Part shown: piece by piece, positions 8,646 through 18,268 of the stretch
Layout of the letters: every line of letters begins with the position of its first letter
Numbering within the stretch: the stretch's first letter is position 1
Translations under genes and position numbers: made by a program
Notes under the pieces: generated by a model
Told to the model about the DNA's origin: nothing
Seen by the model: the letters and a program-made list of their open reading frames with translations, nothing else
Databases searched by the model: none
Source of the DNA: Methylotenera sp.
GTDB lineage: Bacteria; Pseudomonadota; Gammaproteobacteria; Burkholderiales; Methylophilaceae
NCBI GenBank assembly: GCA_030693535.1
Contig: JAUYAL010000074.1
Coordinates: forward strand, 124,001-188,000
DNA length: 64,000 nt
Reading direction: 5' to 3'

Positions 8646-10217
8646 ATGTCAGTGCCATTTAATATAACCCCTGTAAACCTAACGCCAGTCTGCTTACTTA
8701 TTTTAGATGGCTTTGGTTATCGTGAAGAAACTGCCAATAACGCAATTGCACTTGCTCGCAAGCCGAATTTTGATGCGCTTTGGAACAATAAACCACACAC
8801 ACTCATCAATGCTTCAGAACACTATGTAGGCTTGCCAGATGGTCAAATGGGTAATTCTGAAGTTGGTCATCTAAATATCGGCGCAGGCCGAGTAGTGTTT
8901 CAAGATTTTGAGCGTATCAACAACAGCATTGCAAATGGTGACTTTTTTGAACATGACGCTCTGAAATTCGCTTTAATCAACATTAAGAACAATAACAAAG
9001 CATTACATATTTTTGGCCTTTTATCCGATGGTGGCGTACATAGTCACTATTCTCACATTTTTGCCATGCTTGAAATGGCTGCAAAATTAGGTTTAACTAA
9101 AGTATATGTTCATGCCTTTTTAGATGGTCGTGATACGCCACCCATCAGCGCCACACCATATTTGGAAGCACTTGAAGTTAAAATAAAAGAACTCGGTGTC
9201 GGTAAAATCATCTCTGTCAGTGGTCGCTTCTACAGCATGGATAGAGACAAGCGCTGGCCACGCGTGGAAGCCGCTTACGCACTGATTACAGAAGGCATGG
9301 GTGAATTTACCTATGCAACAGCCAATGAAGCATTGCAAGCAGCTTATGCGCGCGGTGAGAACGATGAGTTTGTTAAATGTACAGCCATACGACGTGAGGG
9401 TGAACCGCATACACACTTAGAAGATGGCGACTTAGTGGTTTACATGAACTTTAGATCTGACCGAGCACGGCAACTTACCCATGCACTATTAAGCGAAGAA
9501 TTTGATGGATTTCATCGACGCCATGTACCAAAATTAGCGGGCTATTTCACTCTCACTATGCATGATGTAAAAGAAACAAAAGCAACAGCAATATTCCCAC
9601 CCTTTGCTGTTAAAAACACTTTCGGTGAGTATTTGTCCAGCCTAGGGCTAACACAATTACGCATCGCCGAGACTGAAAAATATCCGCACGTCACCTTCTT
9701 TTTTAATGGCGGTGAGGAAACCGTGTTTTCAGGGGAAGATAGAATCTTAGTACCATCTCCGCCTGTTGCCACCTATGATATGCAACCTGAAATGAGTGCT
9801 TTTGAACTGACAGACAGGCTAGAAGAAGCTATTTTGAGTCGCAAATACAATGCGATCATTTGCAACTATGCCAATGGTGATATGGTCGGCCATACAGGTA
9901 GTTTGGACGCCGCAATCAAAGCGATTGAAACCTTAGACACTTGTGTAGCCCGTGTGGTTAAAGCCATGCAAAGTATCGGCGGAGAAGTAATTATTACTGC
10001 TGATCACGGCAATGCAGAAACGATGTTTGACACTGAAAACAATCAACCACATACGCAACATACGACTAATAAAGTACCGCTTATGTATGTGGGTCGCGAT
10101 GCAACGCTTTCATCTGATGGCGCACTTTCTGACTTAGCTCCCACTTTGCTGCATATGATGGGGGTCTCTCAGCCCACTGAAATGACAGGTAAAAATCTTG
10201 TTAACTTTAAGGCTTAA
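8646..10217 (+). CDS. gpmI: 2,3-bisphosphoglycerate-independent phosphoglycerate mutase
   Basis: GpmI interconverts 3- and 2-phosphoglycerate using two Mn ions and a phospho-serine. With the ATG at 8646 the protein has 523 residues. The metal ligand Asp21 is in LILDGFG and the nucleophile Ser71 in GNSEVGH. The C-terminal metal motif TADHGNAE and the HT(Q/N)H region are also present. An upstream in-frame start at 8598 would add 16 unlike residues. The 8646 start has a TTAAGG ribosome site and gives the usual family N-terminus. Confidence 0.95.
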   Translation: MSVPFNITPVNLTPVCLLILDGFGYREETANNAIALARKPNFDALWNNKPHTLINASEHYVGLPDGQMGNSEVGHLNIGAGRVVFQDFERINNSIANGDFFEHDALKFALINIKNNNKALHIFGLLSDGGVHSHYSHIFAMLEMAAKLGLTKVYVHAFLDGRDTPPISATPYLEALEVKIKELGVGKIISVSGRFYSMDRDKRWPRVEAAYALITEGMGEFTYATANEALQAAYARGENDEFVKCTAIRREGEPHTHLEDGDLVVYMNFRSDRARQLTHALLSEEFDGFHRRHVPKLAGYFTLTMHDVKETKATAIFPPFAVKNTFGEYLSSLGLTQLRIAETEKYPHVTFFFNGGEETVFSGEDRILVPSPPVATYDMQPEMSAFELTDRLEEAILSRKYNAIICNYANGDMVGHTGSLDAAIKAIETLDTCVARVVKAMQSIGGEVIITADHGNAETMFDTENNQPHTQHTTNKVPLMYVGRDATLSSDGALSDLAPTLLHMMGVSQPTEMTGKNLVNFKA

Positions 10218-10244
10218 TGGCAATTAACTACACTATTTTCCCTG

Positions 10245-11534
10245 ATGAATCACTCCAGCCTTAAGCGAAACATCACTTACACAGCATTGCTAGTGCTTTT
10301 GACAGCACATGCTTCATTTGCACATGCCACAAAAAAAATCGAACAGTCAAAACAGAGCCTGAGCGATGTGCAGCAACGGTTAGAATCACTTAAAAAAGAA
10401 CTTGATAGCTCGCAAGAAGCACACAAAGATGCAGCTGACGCACTGAAGGAAAGTGAGGTGGCGATTAGTAAGGCTAATAAAAAGCTTTTTGAAATTAACC
10501 ACAAACAACGAGAAAATAAAAATGCACTCACTAAGTTGGCCTCAGATTCCATCGAAACTAATCATGCTCTAGGTGAACAGCAAAAGCTTCTCGGCAATCA
10601 ACTATATCAGCAATATATTCATGGGCAACAGAGTTATTTGCAGATGATCCTACAAAATGAACAACCTAGTGCCATGGCGCGTGATGTGCATTATTTCTCT
10701 TACATTGCCAGAGCGCGGGCTGAATTAATTACAAAAATGCAAGGTAACTTAAGTAAAATCAATAAACTCAATGATGAGACCGCGTCTGCACTTAAAATCG
10801 TTGCCGAGCTAAAACAAAAACAAATCGAAGAGCGGCGTGTTTTACAAAACCAACAACAAGCTAAATCTAAAGTTGTTCGCACACTGTCTAAACAGATTGC
10901 CATGCAACGAGGGGAAATTAAGAAATTAAGCCGCGATGAAAAGCGACTTTCACATTTAGTCGAACGTTTGGCGAGAATTATTAAACCATCAACTAAAAAA
11001 ACATCCGTCAAACGTGGCGCTACATCAAAAATAAATCAGACACAATCTGCTGAAACAGCTAAACCTGCAAAAGAAATAACAGCGAAAAATACACTTTCGA
11101 ATGATGTTGAACCAAGCGCAGAGTATAACTCGGGGAACTTCTCCACGCTTAAAGGTAAACTAAGATTGCCTGTGCGTGGCAATGTCACTAATCGATTTGG
11201 AAGTAGCCGTGAAGACTCAGGAATCTCTTGGAAAGGTTTATTTATTAGCGCCAGCGAGGGTGCAGAAGTTAAATCTGTAGCGACTGGTCGTGTGGTTTTC
11301 GCAGACTGGTTACGCGGCTTTGGTAATTTAATCATTCTAGATCACGGGAGCGGTTATATGAGCTTATATGGCAACAATCAAGCCGTATTTAAACAAGTTG
11401 GTGATAATGTAAATGCTGGCGATGCGATTGCATCAGTGGGTAATAGTGGTGGGAATGAAACGAATGGCCTTTACTACGAATTAAGAAGGCAAAGCCGCCC
11501 TTTTGATCCCTTAAGCTGGAGCAGATTAAATTAA
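10245..11534 (+). CDS. envC: Murein hydrolase activator EnvC-like protein
   Basis: EnvC acts in the periplasm at the division site, where its LytM domain activates amidases that split the septal wall. The 429-residue protein has a signal peptide (cut near 25-29), a long coiled coil (about 30-250) and a C-terminal LytM/M23 domain (about 305-425). The catalytic metal ligands of true M23 peptidases are missing: SWKG stands in place of the first His motif, and YGNN where active enzymes have H-x-H. It should therefore be a non-enzymatic activator, as in E. coli EnvC. It follows gpmI by 27 bp. The ctpA gene often found next is absent. Confidence 0.9.
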   Translation: MNHSSLKRNITYTALLVLLTAHASFAHATKKIEQSKQSLSDVQQRLESLKKELDSSQEAHKDAADALKESEVAISKANKKLFEINHKQRENKNALTKLASDSIETNHALGEQQKLLGNQLYQQYIHGQQSYLQMILQNEQPSAMARDVHYFSYIARARAELITKMQGNLSKINKLNDETASALKIVAELKQKQIEERRVLQNQQQAKSKVVRTLSKQIAMQRGEIKKLSRDEKRLSHLVERLARIIKPSTKKTSVKRGATSKINQTQSAETAKPAKEITAKNTLSNDVEPSAEYNSGNFSTLKGKLRLPVRGNVTNRFGSSREDSGISWKGLFISASEGAEVKSVATGRVVFADWLRGFGNLIILDHGSGYMSLYGNNQAVFKQVGDNVNAGDAIASVGNSGGNETNGLYYELRRQSRPFDPLSWSRLN

Positions 11535-11549
11535 AGGTTATCACCACTA

Positions 11550-11614
11550 ATCTAAGCCGGTAAAGTGGCAAGATTGGCGCGAATAAGTTAGGCAAGGCGC
11601 AAATAAAAACGGGC
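11550..11614 (+). repeat. Structured intergenic repeat, copy 1
   Basis: Downstream of envC lies CACCACT, a short interior, AGTGG, then a core with CAAGGCGCAAATAAAAAC and GGGCAT. The same order of elements (CACCACTG hairpin, CAAGGCGCGAGTATAAAAAT, GCGCAT) appears at 38591-38671 behind another plus-strand gene, in the same orientation. Alignment by eye is gapped, so identity is moderate. The rest of the 347-bp gap holds an imperfect 13-bp inverted repeat (11624-11636 / 11653-11665) and a terminator; no gene was seen. Confidence 0.45.
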
Positions 11615-11792
11615 ATCCGTATTCCGTGATTGAAAAGACCTAAATCTCACCATTTTCAATCATGGGTATTTAAGTTGATGTATAAGAAATGATTTCTTTC
11701 GAGCAACCTGGCATAACGATGAAAGTTGAATTGATACTGACGCCCTTAAGTTCGCATGAAGTTTAGCTTCGGATACATTTTGATATTTTAGT

Positions 11793-11826
11793 AATTAAAA
11801 AGCACGCTTGCGCGTGCTTTTTAATT
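11793..11826. terminator. Bidirectional rho-independent terminator
   Basis: A perfect 15-bp inverted repeat with a TTGC loop has arms AATTAAAAAGCACGC and its complement. The GC-rich core AGCACGC/GCGTGCT is flanked by A-runs and T-runs, so it can end transcription in both directions. It serves the convergent envC (plus) and the lipoprotein gene at 11882 (minus). Confidence 0.85.
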
Positions 11827-11881
11827 TGCTTTGTTATTCAACTTAAGCCATCTTTGAAATGTGCTTGGAAAAGTTTAAATA

Positions 11882-12172
11882 CTATTCTGCCTTAGGTGTT
11901 GCTTCAGCTGCTGGAGCAACTTCTGAAGCAGCTGGAGCCGCAGCCGCATCTACTGCTGCCGCATCAAGCGTAATACCTGGAACACGTTCTTCAGCCGTAG
12001 GAACATAACCACCAGGTTCAGCAGCAGGTGGAGCTTCAGCAGCAGGCGCTGCCACTGGCGCCGCAGCAACAGGAGCAGCTTCAACAGCCACCTCTTCTTG
12101 CTTTTCGCCACAACCAACCATTAACAAACTTGTAACACTTAACACTAACATTGAACGTAAAAGTACTGACAT
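11882..12172 (-). CDS. Small Ala/Pro-rich lipoprotein
   Basis: The 96-residue protein has a short signal peptide and a good lipobox, LMVGC, with the lipidated Cys at 21. The rest is almost entirely Ala, Pro, Glu and Val in low-complexity runs, with one more ordered segment (GGYVPTAEERVPGITLD). No domain is recognised. Such disordered lipoproteins may act as envelope spacers, but that is a guess. It is alone, facing a strong terminator. Confidence 0.7.
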   Translation of the reverse strand: MSVLLRSMLVLSVTSLLMVGCGEKQEEVAVEAAPVAAAPVAAPAAEAPPAAEPGGYVPTAEERVPGITLDAAAVDAAAAPAASEVAPAAEATPKAE

Positions 12173-12294
12173 ATGATTATCCTTTAATATTGTTGAAAAT
12201 AATTAATTTCGGCCATTTAAATTACATAGCACTATTTTAACTTAACTTTAATTCTTTGCAATTAAATAGTTAACATACTACGTGCAAATAACAC

Positions 12295-12792
12295 TTAAGC
12301 AGGAATTCGTAGTGATTGGCCTGGGTAAATTTTATCTGGGTGGCTTAACATTGGTTTATTCGCCTCAAAAATCTTCATATATAAATTTGCATTACCATAC
12401 TGTTCTTTTGCAATTTTAGAAAGCGTATCACCACTGACTACCGCGTAAAAAACTGGCTCAGCAGCTACTTCTACCACGTCCAACTGGTCTTGTACGTTCT
12501 CAACACCTGCGACGTTGCCACAACATAGTAAGATTTTTTCTTTGTCTTCTTGCGTGGCTGCTGTACCTTGCACAATGACTGTAGCAGAAGCTCCATCAAA
12601 ACCAATAGCTAAGTCCTGCGCTGTTAAATTCATTTTTGCTACATAAGCCGCTATCGCATTAGCAGCCGCCTTATTTGCCGCGTCAACATTTACTGGTGTA
12701 GGATTTTCTTTAGCAACAACTTCTGCCGCTTTTGCATCACCAATACCAAACAATTTTTCACCTGCATTTTTAATAAATGAAAACATGCCCAT
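12295..12792 (-). CDS. kbp: BON-LysM protein, Kbp (YgaU) family
   Basis: Kbp of E. coli is a small K+-binding protein. This 165-residue homologue starts with the family-typical MGMFSFIKNAGEKLFG. It has a BON domain (about 45-105) and a C-terminal LysM domain (about 114-164) with YAVVSGDTLSKIAKEQYGN and the closing YPGQSLRIP. No signal peptide is present, as in E. coli Kbp. It is monocistronic. Confidence 0.88.
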   Translation of the reverse strand: MGMFSFIKNAGEKLFGIGDAKAAEVVAKENPTPVNVDAANKAAANAIAAYVAKMNLTAQDLAIGFDGASATVIVQGTAATQEDKEKILLCCGNVAGVENVQDQLDVVEVAAEPVFYAVVSGDTLSKIAKEQYGNANLYMKIFEANKPMLSHPDKIYPGQSLRIPA

Positions 12793-12941
12793 CAGTAATT
12801 CTCCTAAACGTAAGTAGTGCCTTAAATAGTATTGAACTAAAAGGTTACAGTGTTCAATCTATCTTTTTAAGTAAGCAGGGTCAACGCTAGAATTCCAAAT
12901 TCACACTTTTTTACACTTCGTACTTTATGGGCTTGGCAACA

Positions 12942-13340
12942 TCAAGTATGAATCGCATATAATTTTTCACGAACAAATTTACCTTTGGCATACGCTTCAA
13001 CTTCATAGGGATTTTGATTGTAGCCATACCGCGCAGCCCACAAATATTTAAAAAACGTCATGCCGGATAAGTATTGCTCAACATGTGTAAGCTCATGGGC
13101 TAATAATTCAATACCCCTATGGGTGTTAGCTTGATAAGCCCCCTCGAGAAAGTAAATGTGCTGGCCTAGTACAACCGCACACATTTTTTTAGCAAGCCAA
13201 AAAGGAGTTTGACCTTCAAATACACGTACTAGATGCAAGGTGCGCGCTTGAAAATAAGGCTGAAAGTAACGATGCTCATCGGCATTGAGTTGGCGTCCTT
13301 TGCTTGAAGACTTTCTAAAAATAAACTTTTTCTCTGGCAC
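12942..13340 (-). CDS. DUF4157-type HExxH protein (putative zincin)
   Basis: The 132-residue protein carries HELTHVEQ near residues 80-87 and, about 25 residues later, NPYEVEAYA, giving an HExxH...E set of possible zinc ligands like gluzincin peptidases. No signal peptide is visible and the N-terminus is basic. DUF4157 domains are often attached to toxins or secreted proteins, but here the domain stands alone. It follows the yjbQ gene by 5 bp and is probably cotranscribed. The substrate is unknown. Confidence 0.72.
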   Translation of the reverse strand: MPEKKFIFRKSSSKGRQLNADEHRYFQPYFQARTLHLVRVFEGQTPFWLAKKMCAVVLGQHIYFLEGAYQANTHRGIELLAHELTHVEQYLSGMTFFKYLWAARYGYNQNPYEVEAYAKGKFVREKLYAIHT

Positions 13341-13345
13341 TAATA

Positions 13346-13765
13346 CTACTCACCCATCAAATGTAAAATAACTTTGCGCACACTTTGCACATGGCGATGC
13401 TCGTATAAAAATATTCCTTGCCATTGCCCCAAGGCCACATTGCCATTGAGAAGTGGTATCGATAAATGTGTTTGTGTCAGCGCGCTACGCACATGTGCAG
13501 GCATATCATCGGGACCCTCGATTGTATGGATAAACAATGGGTCACCATCGGGTACTAAACGATTAAAAAATGACTCGATGTCCACCAAAACATCATGATC
13601 ATAATTTTCGTTAATCAGCAAACTTGCTGAAGTATGTTGAATGTAAAGCGTGATTAAACCTGTGCGAAATCCGCTGTGTTTCGCCCAGGAAGTTACTTCC
13701 GCCGTGATGTCGTAGAGTTTACGACCGTGTGTACTAATTGTAATTTGATGTGTTATTTGTTGCAC
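13346..13765 (-). CDS. yjbQ: YjbQ family protein (UPF0047)
   Basis: The 139-residue protein matches the YjbQ/UPF0047 family throughout: ITLYIQHTSASLLINEN near 38-54, an HxxxxPDDMPAH region and the C-terminal GQWQGIFLYEHR. E. coli YjbQ has weak thiamine-phosphate synthase activity that can rescue thiE mutants; the physiological role is unsettled. The conserved His/Glu residues are consistent with a metal site. Confidence 0.88.
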   Translation of the reverse strand: MQQITHQITISTHGRKLYDITAEVTSWAKHSGFRTGLITLYIQHTSASLLINENYDHDVLVDIESFFNRLVPDGDPLFIHTIEGPDDMPAHVRSALTQTHLSIPLLNGNVALGQWQGIFLYEHRHVQSVRKVILHLMGE

Positions 13766-13838
13766 TTGAACATATCTAATAAGTGAATATTAAAAATCGC
13801 TACTAACGAGAATGGCTCAATCTGCGAGCACATAATGA

Positions 13839-14378
13839 CTACCACCAACCAAGTGGATGGCCAAAACCACCGCCCCAACCAAAGCCTGGACCAAATGGAC
13901 CATATCCAAAACGACCAAACCTAGGACCCATCCAGAAAGGATCATATGCACGCATTAAGCGCTGCTCACGCCTGATCCTTTCCACCTCTTCTACTTTCTG
14001 TCTTTCACGTTTATTGATTTCTTCAGCGACATTATTACGCACTTTCGCATCATGGCTACTATACATATAATCTAGCACCTCACTACTCACGCCTTGCTTG
14101 CTTAACTCAAGCGTTTGAGTAGGTGAAAGCGGATAATAAGAATTGCTCGCTTTGATTTTTTCTATAATTGCTGCAGGAGCTACTCCTTGGTTAGATAGCA
14201 CTACAATCTCCTCTAAACTTATAGCTGTTACGGGCTTTACCATAATGCGCTGCAGCTCTTCTTCCGATATGCGTTCAATATGCGGGGGCTTCTGCACAGA
14301 TTGTGTGGCGCAACCTGCAAGCACAGATATGCATAAAAGCAAAAGTATCATTTTTTGACAATATTGTTTAAATAGCAT
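13839..14378 (-). CDS. Putative lipoprotein with Gly/Phe-rich tail
   Basis: The 179-residue protein has a signal peptide and lipobox VLAGC (Cys23). A helical middle region (about 50-110) has the pattern LSNQGVAPAAIIEKIKASNS then LSKQGVSSEVLDYMY, two related helix-turn units. A Glu/Arg-rich stretch follows, and the tail is rich in Gly, Phe, Pro and Trp. No named domain was recognised. It is flanked by yjbQ and a lytic transglycosylase, so an envelope role is likely. Confidence 0.7.
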   Translation of the reverse strand: MLFKQYCQKMILLLLCISVLAGCATQSVQKPPHIERISEEELQRIMVKPVTAISLEEIVVLSNQGVAPAAIIEKIKASNSYYPLSPTQTLELSKQGVSSEVLDYMYSSHDAKVRNNVAEEINKRERQKVEEVERIRREQRLMRAYDPFWMGPRFGRFGYGPFGPGFGWGGGFGHPLGWW

Positions 14379-14449
14379 GATGCTTATCCTTCGAGATGAC
14401 CCATCTCAGAACTTAAATTTTACTTAGCTTGCTTGTTATTCTACTCCTA

Positions 14450-15412
14450 CTACCGGACTTGTCGTTTGACATTAAGTTCCCTAAATACTGGTGAAGGTGC
14501 AACAACACTTGCATCAAACGGGTGAGTTTTAAATGGATAGCGTGCTTGTACTTTTTTAACGTATTGACGTGTTTCTGCATATGGTGGAATGCCCTTGAAT
14601 TTATTCACAGCTCCCTCTCCAGCATTGTAAGCAGCTATCGCAAGCGTTACATCTCCCTTAAAATAGGCTAATAACCAACGTAAATAAGCTACGCCTCCCC
14701 TTATATTTTGGCTAGCCTCAAAAGCATTTTTAACATTAAAGCGTTCTGCAGTATCGGGTATAAGTTGCATTAATCCATGTGCGTCTTTATGTGACTTTGC
14801 TTCATTCAAAAAATTAGATTCGACCGAAATAATGGATAACACCAATTTCTCATCTACTTTGTACCATTTAGAGATAGTGTTCACTAAATGCAATACCCAA
14901 CGCTTATTTTTGGGTAATTTGGCAATATATTGATCAATTTCAAGCGTACTTTCGATAAGCGTTACTTTTGAAATAGGTGCTTTTTCTGGCGCTAAAGACT
15001 CAAGCACGCACGGAGGTGTATCCAAAGTTTTAATTTGAATCGTTTCGAGCATTTGTTGTGCTTCATAATGCCCATGGTTAGAGGCGATACCAAACAAGTT
15101 TGCTGCATAGTTGCGACGTTCTGGGACACCTCGCCCAAACGCATATAGCATACCTAACCTATAGACGCCCTCTGCGCTACCATGCCGAGCCGCTTGACAA
15201 TACATACTAGCAGCCTTCCAGCTCGCTTCTAGATCAACTTCGTCACTTAGCAGCACATTCGCCCGCATCAATAAATCCTTGGTAACCGGCGGTTCATTAT
15301 CAAATGTTTCTAGTTCGTAGCGACTAAATTCGGCATTGGCAGAACTAACTGTCATTAAAAGCACAGCGAGCAAAACCCAAAAAAAATTGTATCCGAAAGA
15401 GTCTCTTAGCAA
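14450..15412 (-). CDS. Lytic transglycosylase with Sel1-like repeat
   Basis: The 320-residue exported protein (signal peptide cut near Ala27) has a Sel1/TPR-like region (about 63-122), then an SLT domain (about 172-300). The catalytic Glu is Glu198 in ISVESNF, followed by GLMQLIPDTAERF and AIAAYNAGEGAV, the classic SLT motifs. It would cleave the MurNAc-GlcNAc bond in peptidoglycan, giving anhydro-muropeptides. The Sel1 repeats may bind a partner protein. Confidence 0.88.
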   Translation of the reverse strand: MLRDSFGYNFFWVLLAVLLMTVSSANAEFSRYELETFDNEPPVTKDLLMRANVLLSDEVDLEASWKAASMYCQAARHGSAEGVYRLGMLYAFGRGVPERRNYAANLFGIASNHGHYEAQQMLETIQIKTLDTPPCVLESLAPEKAPISKVTLIESTLEIDQYIAKLPKNKRWVLHLVNTISKWYKVDEKLVLSIISVESNFLNEAKSHKDAHGLMQLIPDTAERFNVKNAFEASQNIRGGVAYLRWLLAYFKGDVTLAIAAYNAGEGAVNKFKGIPPYAETRQYVKKVQARYPFKTHPFDASVVAPSPVFRELNVKRQVR

Positions 15413-15449
15413 AAAAATCCCTCACCAATGCCGCTATAAATTAAACCAC

Positions 15450-18035
15450 TTACTTTGAAAACACTATCTTACCTGCCTTCACATCAACCTTGATAATATC
15501 TTTAGCGGCAAAAGTACCTGTTAATATTTCACGGGCTAATGGATTTTCAATTTCAGACTGAATCGCACGCTTAAGTGGTCTTGCACCATATACAGGATCA
15601 AAACCAGCGTTGGCAATTTCTGCAATAGCTGCATCGCTAATTTCCATCTGCATGTCCATTGCAGATAAGCGTTTAGCCAAATACTGCAGTTGAATAGCCG
15701 TAATTGATTTAATGTTTGACTCATCCAATGCATGAAAAACGACTACTTCATCAATACGGTTGACGAACTCCGGCCTAAAGTGTGTTTTTACCTCACCCAT
15801 CACTGCCAATTTGACTACTTGGTAATCTTGGTCTGACATGCTTTGTATCATTTGTGAGCCTAAGTTACTGGTCATAATAATGACAGTATTCTTAAAATCT
15901 ACTGTCCGACCTTGGCCGTCAGTTAAACGACCGTCATCCAGAACCTGTAGAAGTACGTTGAATACATCTGGATGGGCTTTTTCAACCTCATCCAACAAAA
16001 TCACACTATATGGTTTACGACGTACGGCCTCGGTTAAGGTTCCGCCCTCTTCATAACCAACATAGCCAGGAGGCGCACCGATCATACGTGCTACCGAGTG
16101 TTTCTCCATGAATTCACTCATGTCAATGCGAATTAAGTGATCTTCACTATCGAATAAGAACCCCGCCAATGCTTTACAAAGCTCGGTTTTACCCACGCCG
16201 GTTGGGCCTAAAAACAAGAAGCTACCATAAGGACGGCTCGGATCGCCTAAGCCAGAACGTGAACGACGAATCGCATCCGACACAAGTCGCACGGCTTCAT
16301 CTTGCCCAACCACTCGCTCATGCAATTTAGTTTCCATAGTTAGTAGTTTTCCACGCTCACCCTGCATCATTTTAGATACAGGAATACCCGTGGCACGACT
16401 GACGACTTCGGCAATTTCATCTGCACCCACTTCTGTGCGCAGCATTCTGTTTTTTGTTTGCGTTGAAGTTGCTTCGGTGCTTGAAGCCTGTTTCAACTGA
16501 GTTTCAAGCGATGGTAGTTTGCCATACTGCAACTCTGAGACTTTTTGCCACTCACCTTTACGGGTGGCTTCTTCCATTTCAAATTTAACTTTCTCAATGG
16601 CTTCTTTAATATGTGAAGAGCCTTGGACTTGAGCTTTTTCAGCCTTCCAAATATCTTCCAAATCCGCATATTCTTTTCCTAGCTTAACAATTTCTTCTTC
16701 AATCAAGTCAAAACGTTTTTTACTGCCTTCATCTTTCTCACGTCGAACTGCCTCTAGTTCGATTTTAAGCTGAATCAAACGGCGCTCAAGCTTATCAAGC
16801 ACTTCTGGCTTAGAATCAATCTCCATCTTGATGCGCGAAGCCGCTTCATCAATCAAATCAATCGCTTTATCAGGTAAGAAACGATCAGTGATGTAACGAT
16901 GTGAAAGTTCTGCCGCAGCCACAATCGCTGGGTCGGTAATCTCAACGCCATGGTGCAACTCATACTTCTCTTTCAAGCCACGCAAAATCGCAATGGTCGC
17001 TTCAACGGCCGGTTCGTCCACCAACACCTTTTGAAAGCGACGTTCTAAAGCCGCATCTTTTTCAATATATTTACGGTATTCGTCTAAAGTGGTCGCGCCT
17101 ACACAATGCAACTCTCCGCGCGCTAAGGCAGGCTTGAGCATATTGCCTGCATCCATAGCACCTTCCGCCTTGCCTGCGCCAACCATTGTGTGAATTTCAT
17201 CAATAAAAACTATGGTTTGGCCTTCATCTTGCGACAATTCTTTAAGTACCGCTTTCAATCGCTCTTCAAAATCACCACGGTATTTGGCACCTGCCAGCAA
17301 AGCCGCCATGTCTAAAGATAGGACCTTTTTACCCTTGAGTGAATCAGGCACTTCACCATTCACAATACGTTGCGCTAAACCTTCTACAATCGCTGTTTTA
17401 CCTACACCAGGTTCGCCAATCAATACCGGGTTATTTTTGGTACGGCGTCCAAGAATCTGAATCACACGGCGAATTTCGTCATCACGCCCGATTACCGGAT
17501 CTAGCTTGCCCAGTTTTGCACGCTCGGTTAGGTCTAGCGTATATTTTTTGAGGGCTTCTCGGTTAGATTCAGCATCAGACTCATTTACATGCTCACCACC
17601 TCGCACCTCGTTAATGGACTGCTCTAAAGCAGTTTTAGATAAACCATGCGTTTTAAGTAGTTTCCCCGCTGGACCTTTATCATCAGCCAAAGCCAATAAA
17701 AACATCTCACTGGCAATAAACCCATCGCCACGTTTTAATGCTAATTTATCAGTAACATTGAGTAGATTATTCAAGTCGCGAGAGATAGACACCTCTCCTG
17801 AACTATCAGATGATTTTGGCAAATTGGTGATGGCGCTTGTAAGCCCTGTTTTGAGCGGTGCCAAATGTACGCCAGCATGTGCTAATAGTGAATTCGTGCC
17901 ACCGTCATCCTGCTTGAGCAAAGCATCCAGTAAATGCAAAGACTCAATAGTTGGACTGTCATTTGCAACAGCAAAACTTTGAGCATCGTTAAGCGCTTGC
18001 TGAAATTTAGTTGTTAATTTATCAAATCGCATCAT
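15450..18035 (-). CDS. clpB: ATP-dependent disaggregase ClpB
   Basis: ClpB resolves protein aggregates together with DnaK. The 861-residue protein has the full layout: Clp N domain (1-145), first AAA+ with GEPGVGKTA, the coiled-coil middle domain (about 400-530) and second AAA+ with GPTGVGKTE. No ClpP-binding loop was noticed. Two Met codons open the frame; [14 protein letters not shown] is the typical beginning. A sigma-32 promoter lies directly upstream, so it should be heat induced. Confidence 0.97.
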   Translation of the reverse strand: MMRFDKLTTKFQQALNDAQSFAVANDSPTIESLHLLDALLKQDDGGTNSLLAHAGVHLAPLKTGLTSAITNLPKSSDSSGEVSISRDLNNLLNVTDKLALKRGDGFIASEMFLLALADDKGPAGKLLKTHGLSKTALEQSINEVRGGEHVNESDAESNREALKKYTLDLTERAKLGKLDPVIGRDDEIRRVIQILGRRTKNNPVLIGEPGVGKTAIVEGLAQRIVNGEVPDSLKGKKVLSLDMAALLAGAKYRGDFEERLKAVLKELSQDEGQTIVFIDEIHTMVGAGKAEGAMDAGNMLKPALARGELHCVGATTLDEYRKYIEKDAALERRFQKVLVDEPAVEATIAILRGLKEKYELHHGVEITDPAIVAAAELSHRYITDRFLPDKAIDLIDEAASRIKMEIDSKPEVLDKLERRLIQLKIELEAVRREKDEGSKKRFDLIEEEIVKLGKEYADLEDIWKAEKAQVQGSSHIKEAIEKVKFEMEEATRKGEWQKVSELQYGKLPSLETQLKQASSTEATSTQTKNRMLRTEVGADEIAEVVSRATGIPVSKMMQGERGKLLTMETKLHERVVGQDEAVRLVSDAIRRSRSGLGDPSRPYGSFLFLGPTGVGKTELCKALAGFLFDSEDHLIRIDMSEFMEKHSVARMIGAPPGYVGYEEGGTLTEAVRRKPYSVILLDEVEKAHPDVFNVLLQVLDDGRLTDGQGRTVDFKNTVIIMTSNLGSQMIQSMSDQDYQVVKLAVMGEVKTHFRPEFVNRIDEVVVFHALDESNIKSITAIQLQYLAKRLSAMDMQMEISDAAIAEIANAGFDPVYGARPLKRAIQSEIENPLAREILTGTFAAKDIIKVDVKAGKIVFSK

Positions 18036-18063
18036 TCACTCCAATTCAGTTGTTATAAAACTA

Positions 18064-18092
18064 AGATGGGGTTGAATACTTGTTTTTCAATA
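18064..18092 (-). promoter_or_regulatory. Sigma-32 heat-shock promoter of clpB
   Basis: Minus-strand TATTGAAA (18085-18092), a 13-bp spacer and CCCCATCT (18064-18071) closely match the RpoH consensus (CTTGAAA and CCCCATnT, 11-15 bp apart). Transcription would start near 18057, about 22 bases before the clpB ATG at 18035. The upstream 18093-18268 stretch holds nothing else recognisable. Confidence 0.85.
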
Positions 18093-18268
18093 CAGACAAT
18101 TATAGATGTATTTTTAGTCTACCCTCTTGCTTCGTCTTACTTTTATTTGAAATCCTTTCGCATTGAGATTTTCTAGATTTGAATGGATAAAATTCCATGG
18201 AATCCATATAAATAAAGGCTTGTAGGGTGACTCGAGTAGGAATAGTTTATAAAGAATGTTTAAATTTT

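Noticed and set aside
11624..11665. 13-bp imperfect inverted repeat as a terminator of envC
   Set aside because: The loop is long (16 bases), there is one mismatch and no T-run follows; the strong terminator lies at 11793-11826.
15536..17982. Several open frames opposite or inside clpB
   Set aside because: They are antisense or shifted shadows of a gene with full ClpB similarity and show no domain of their own.
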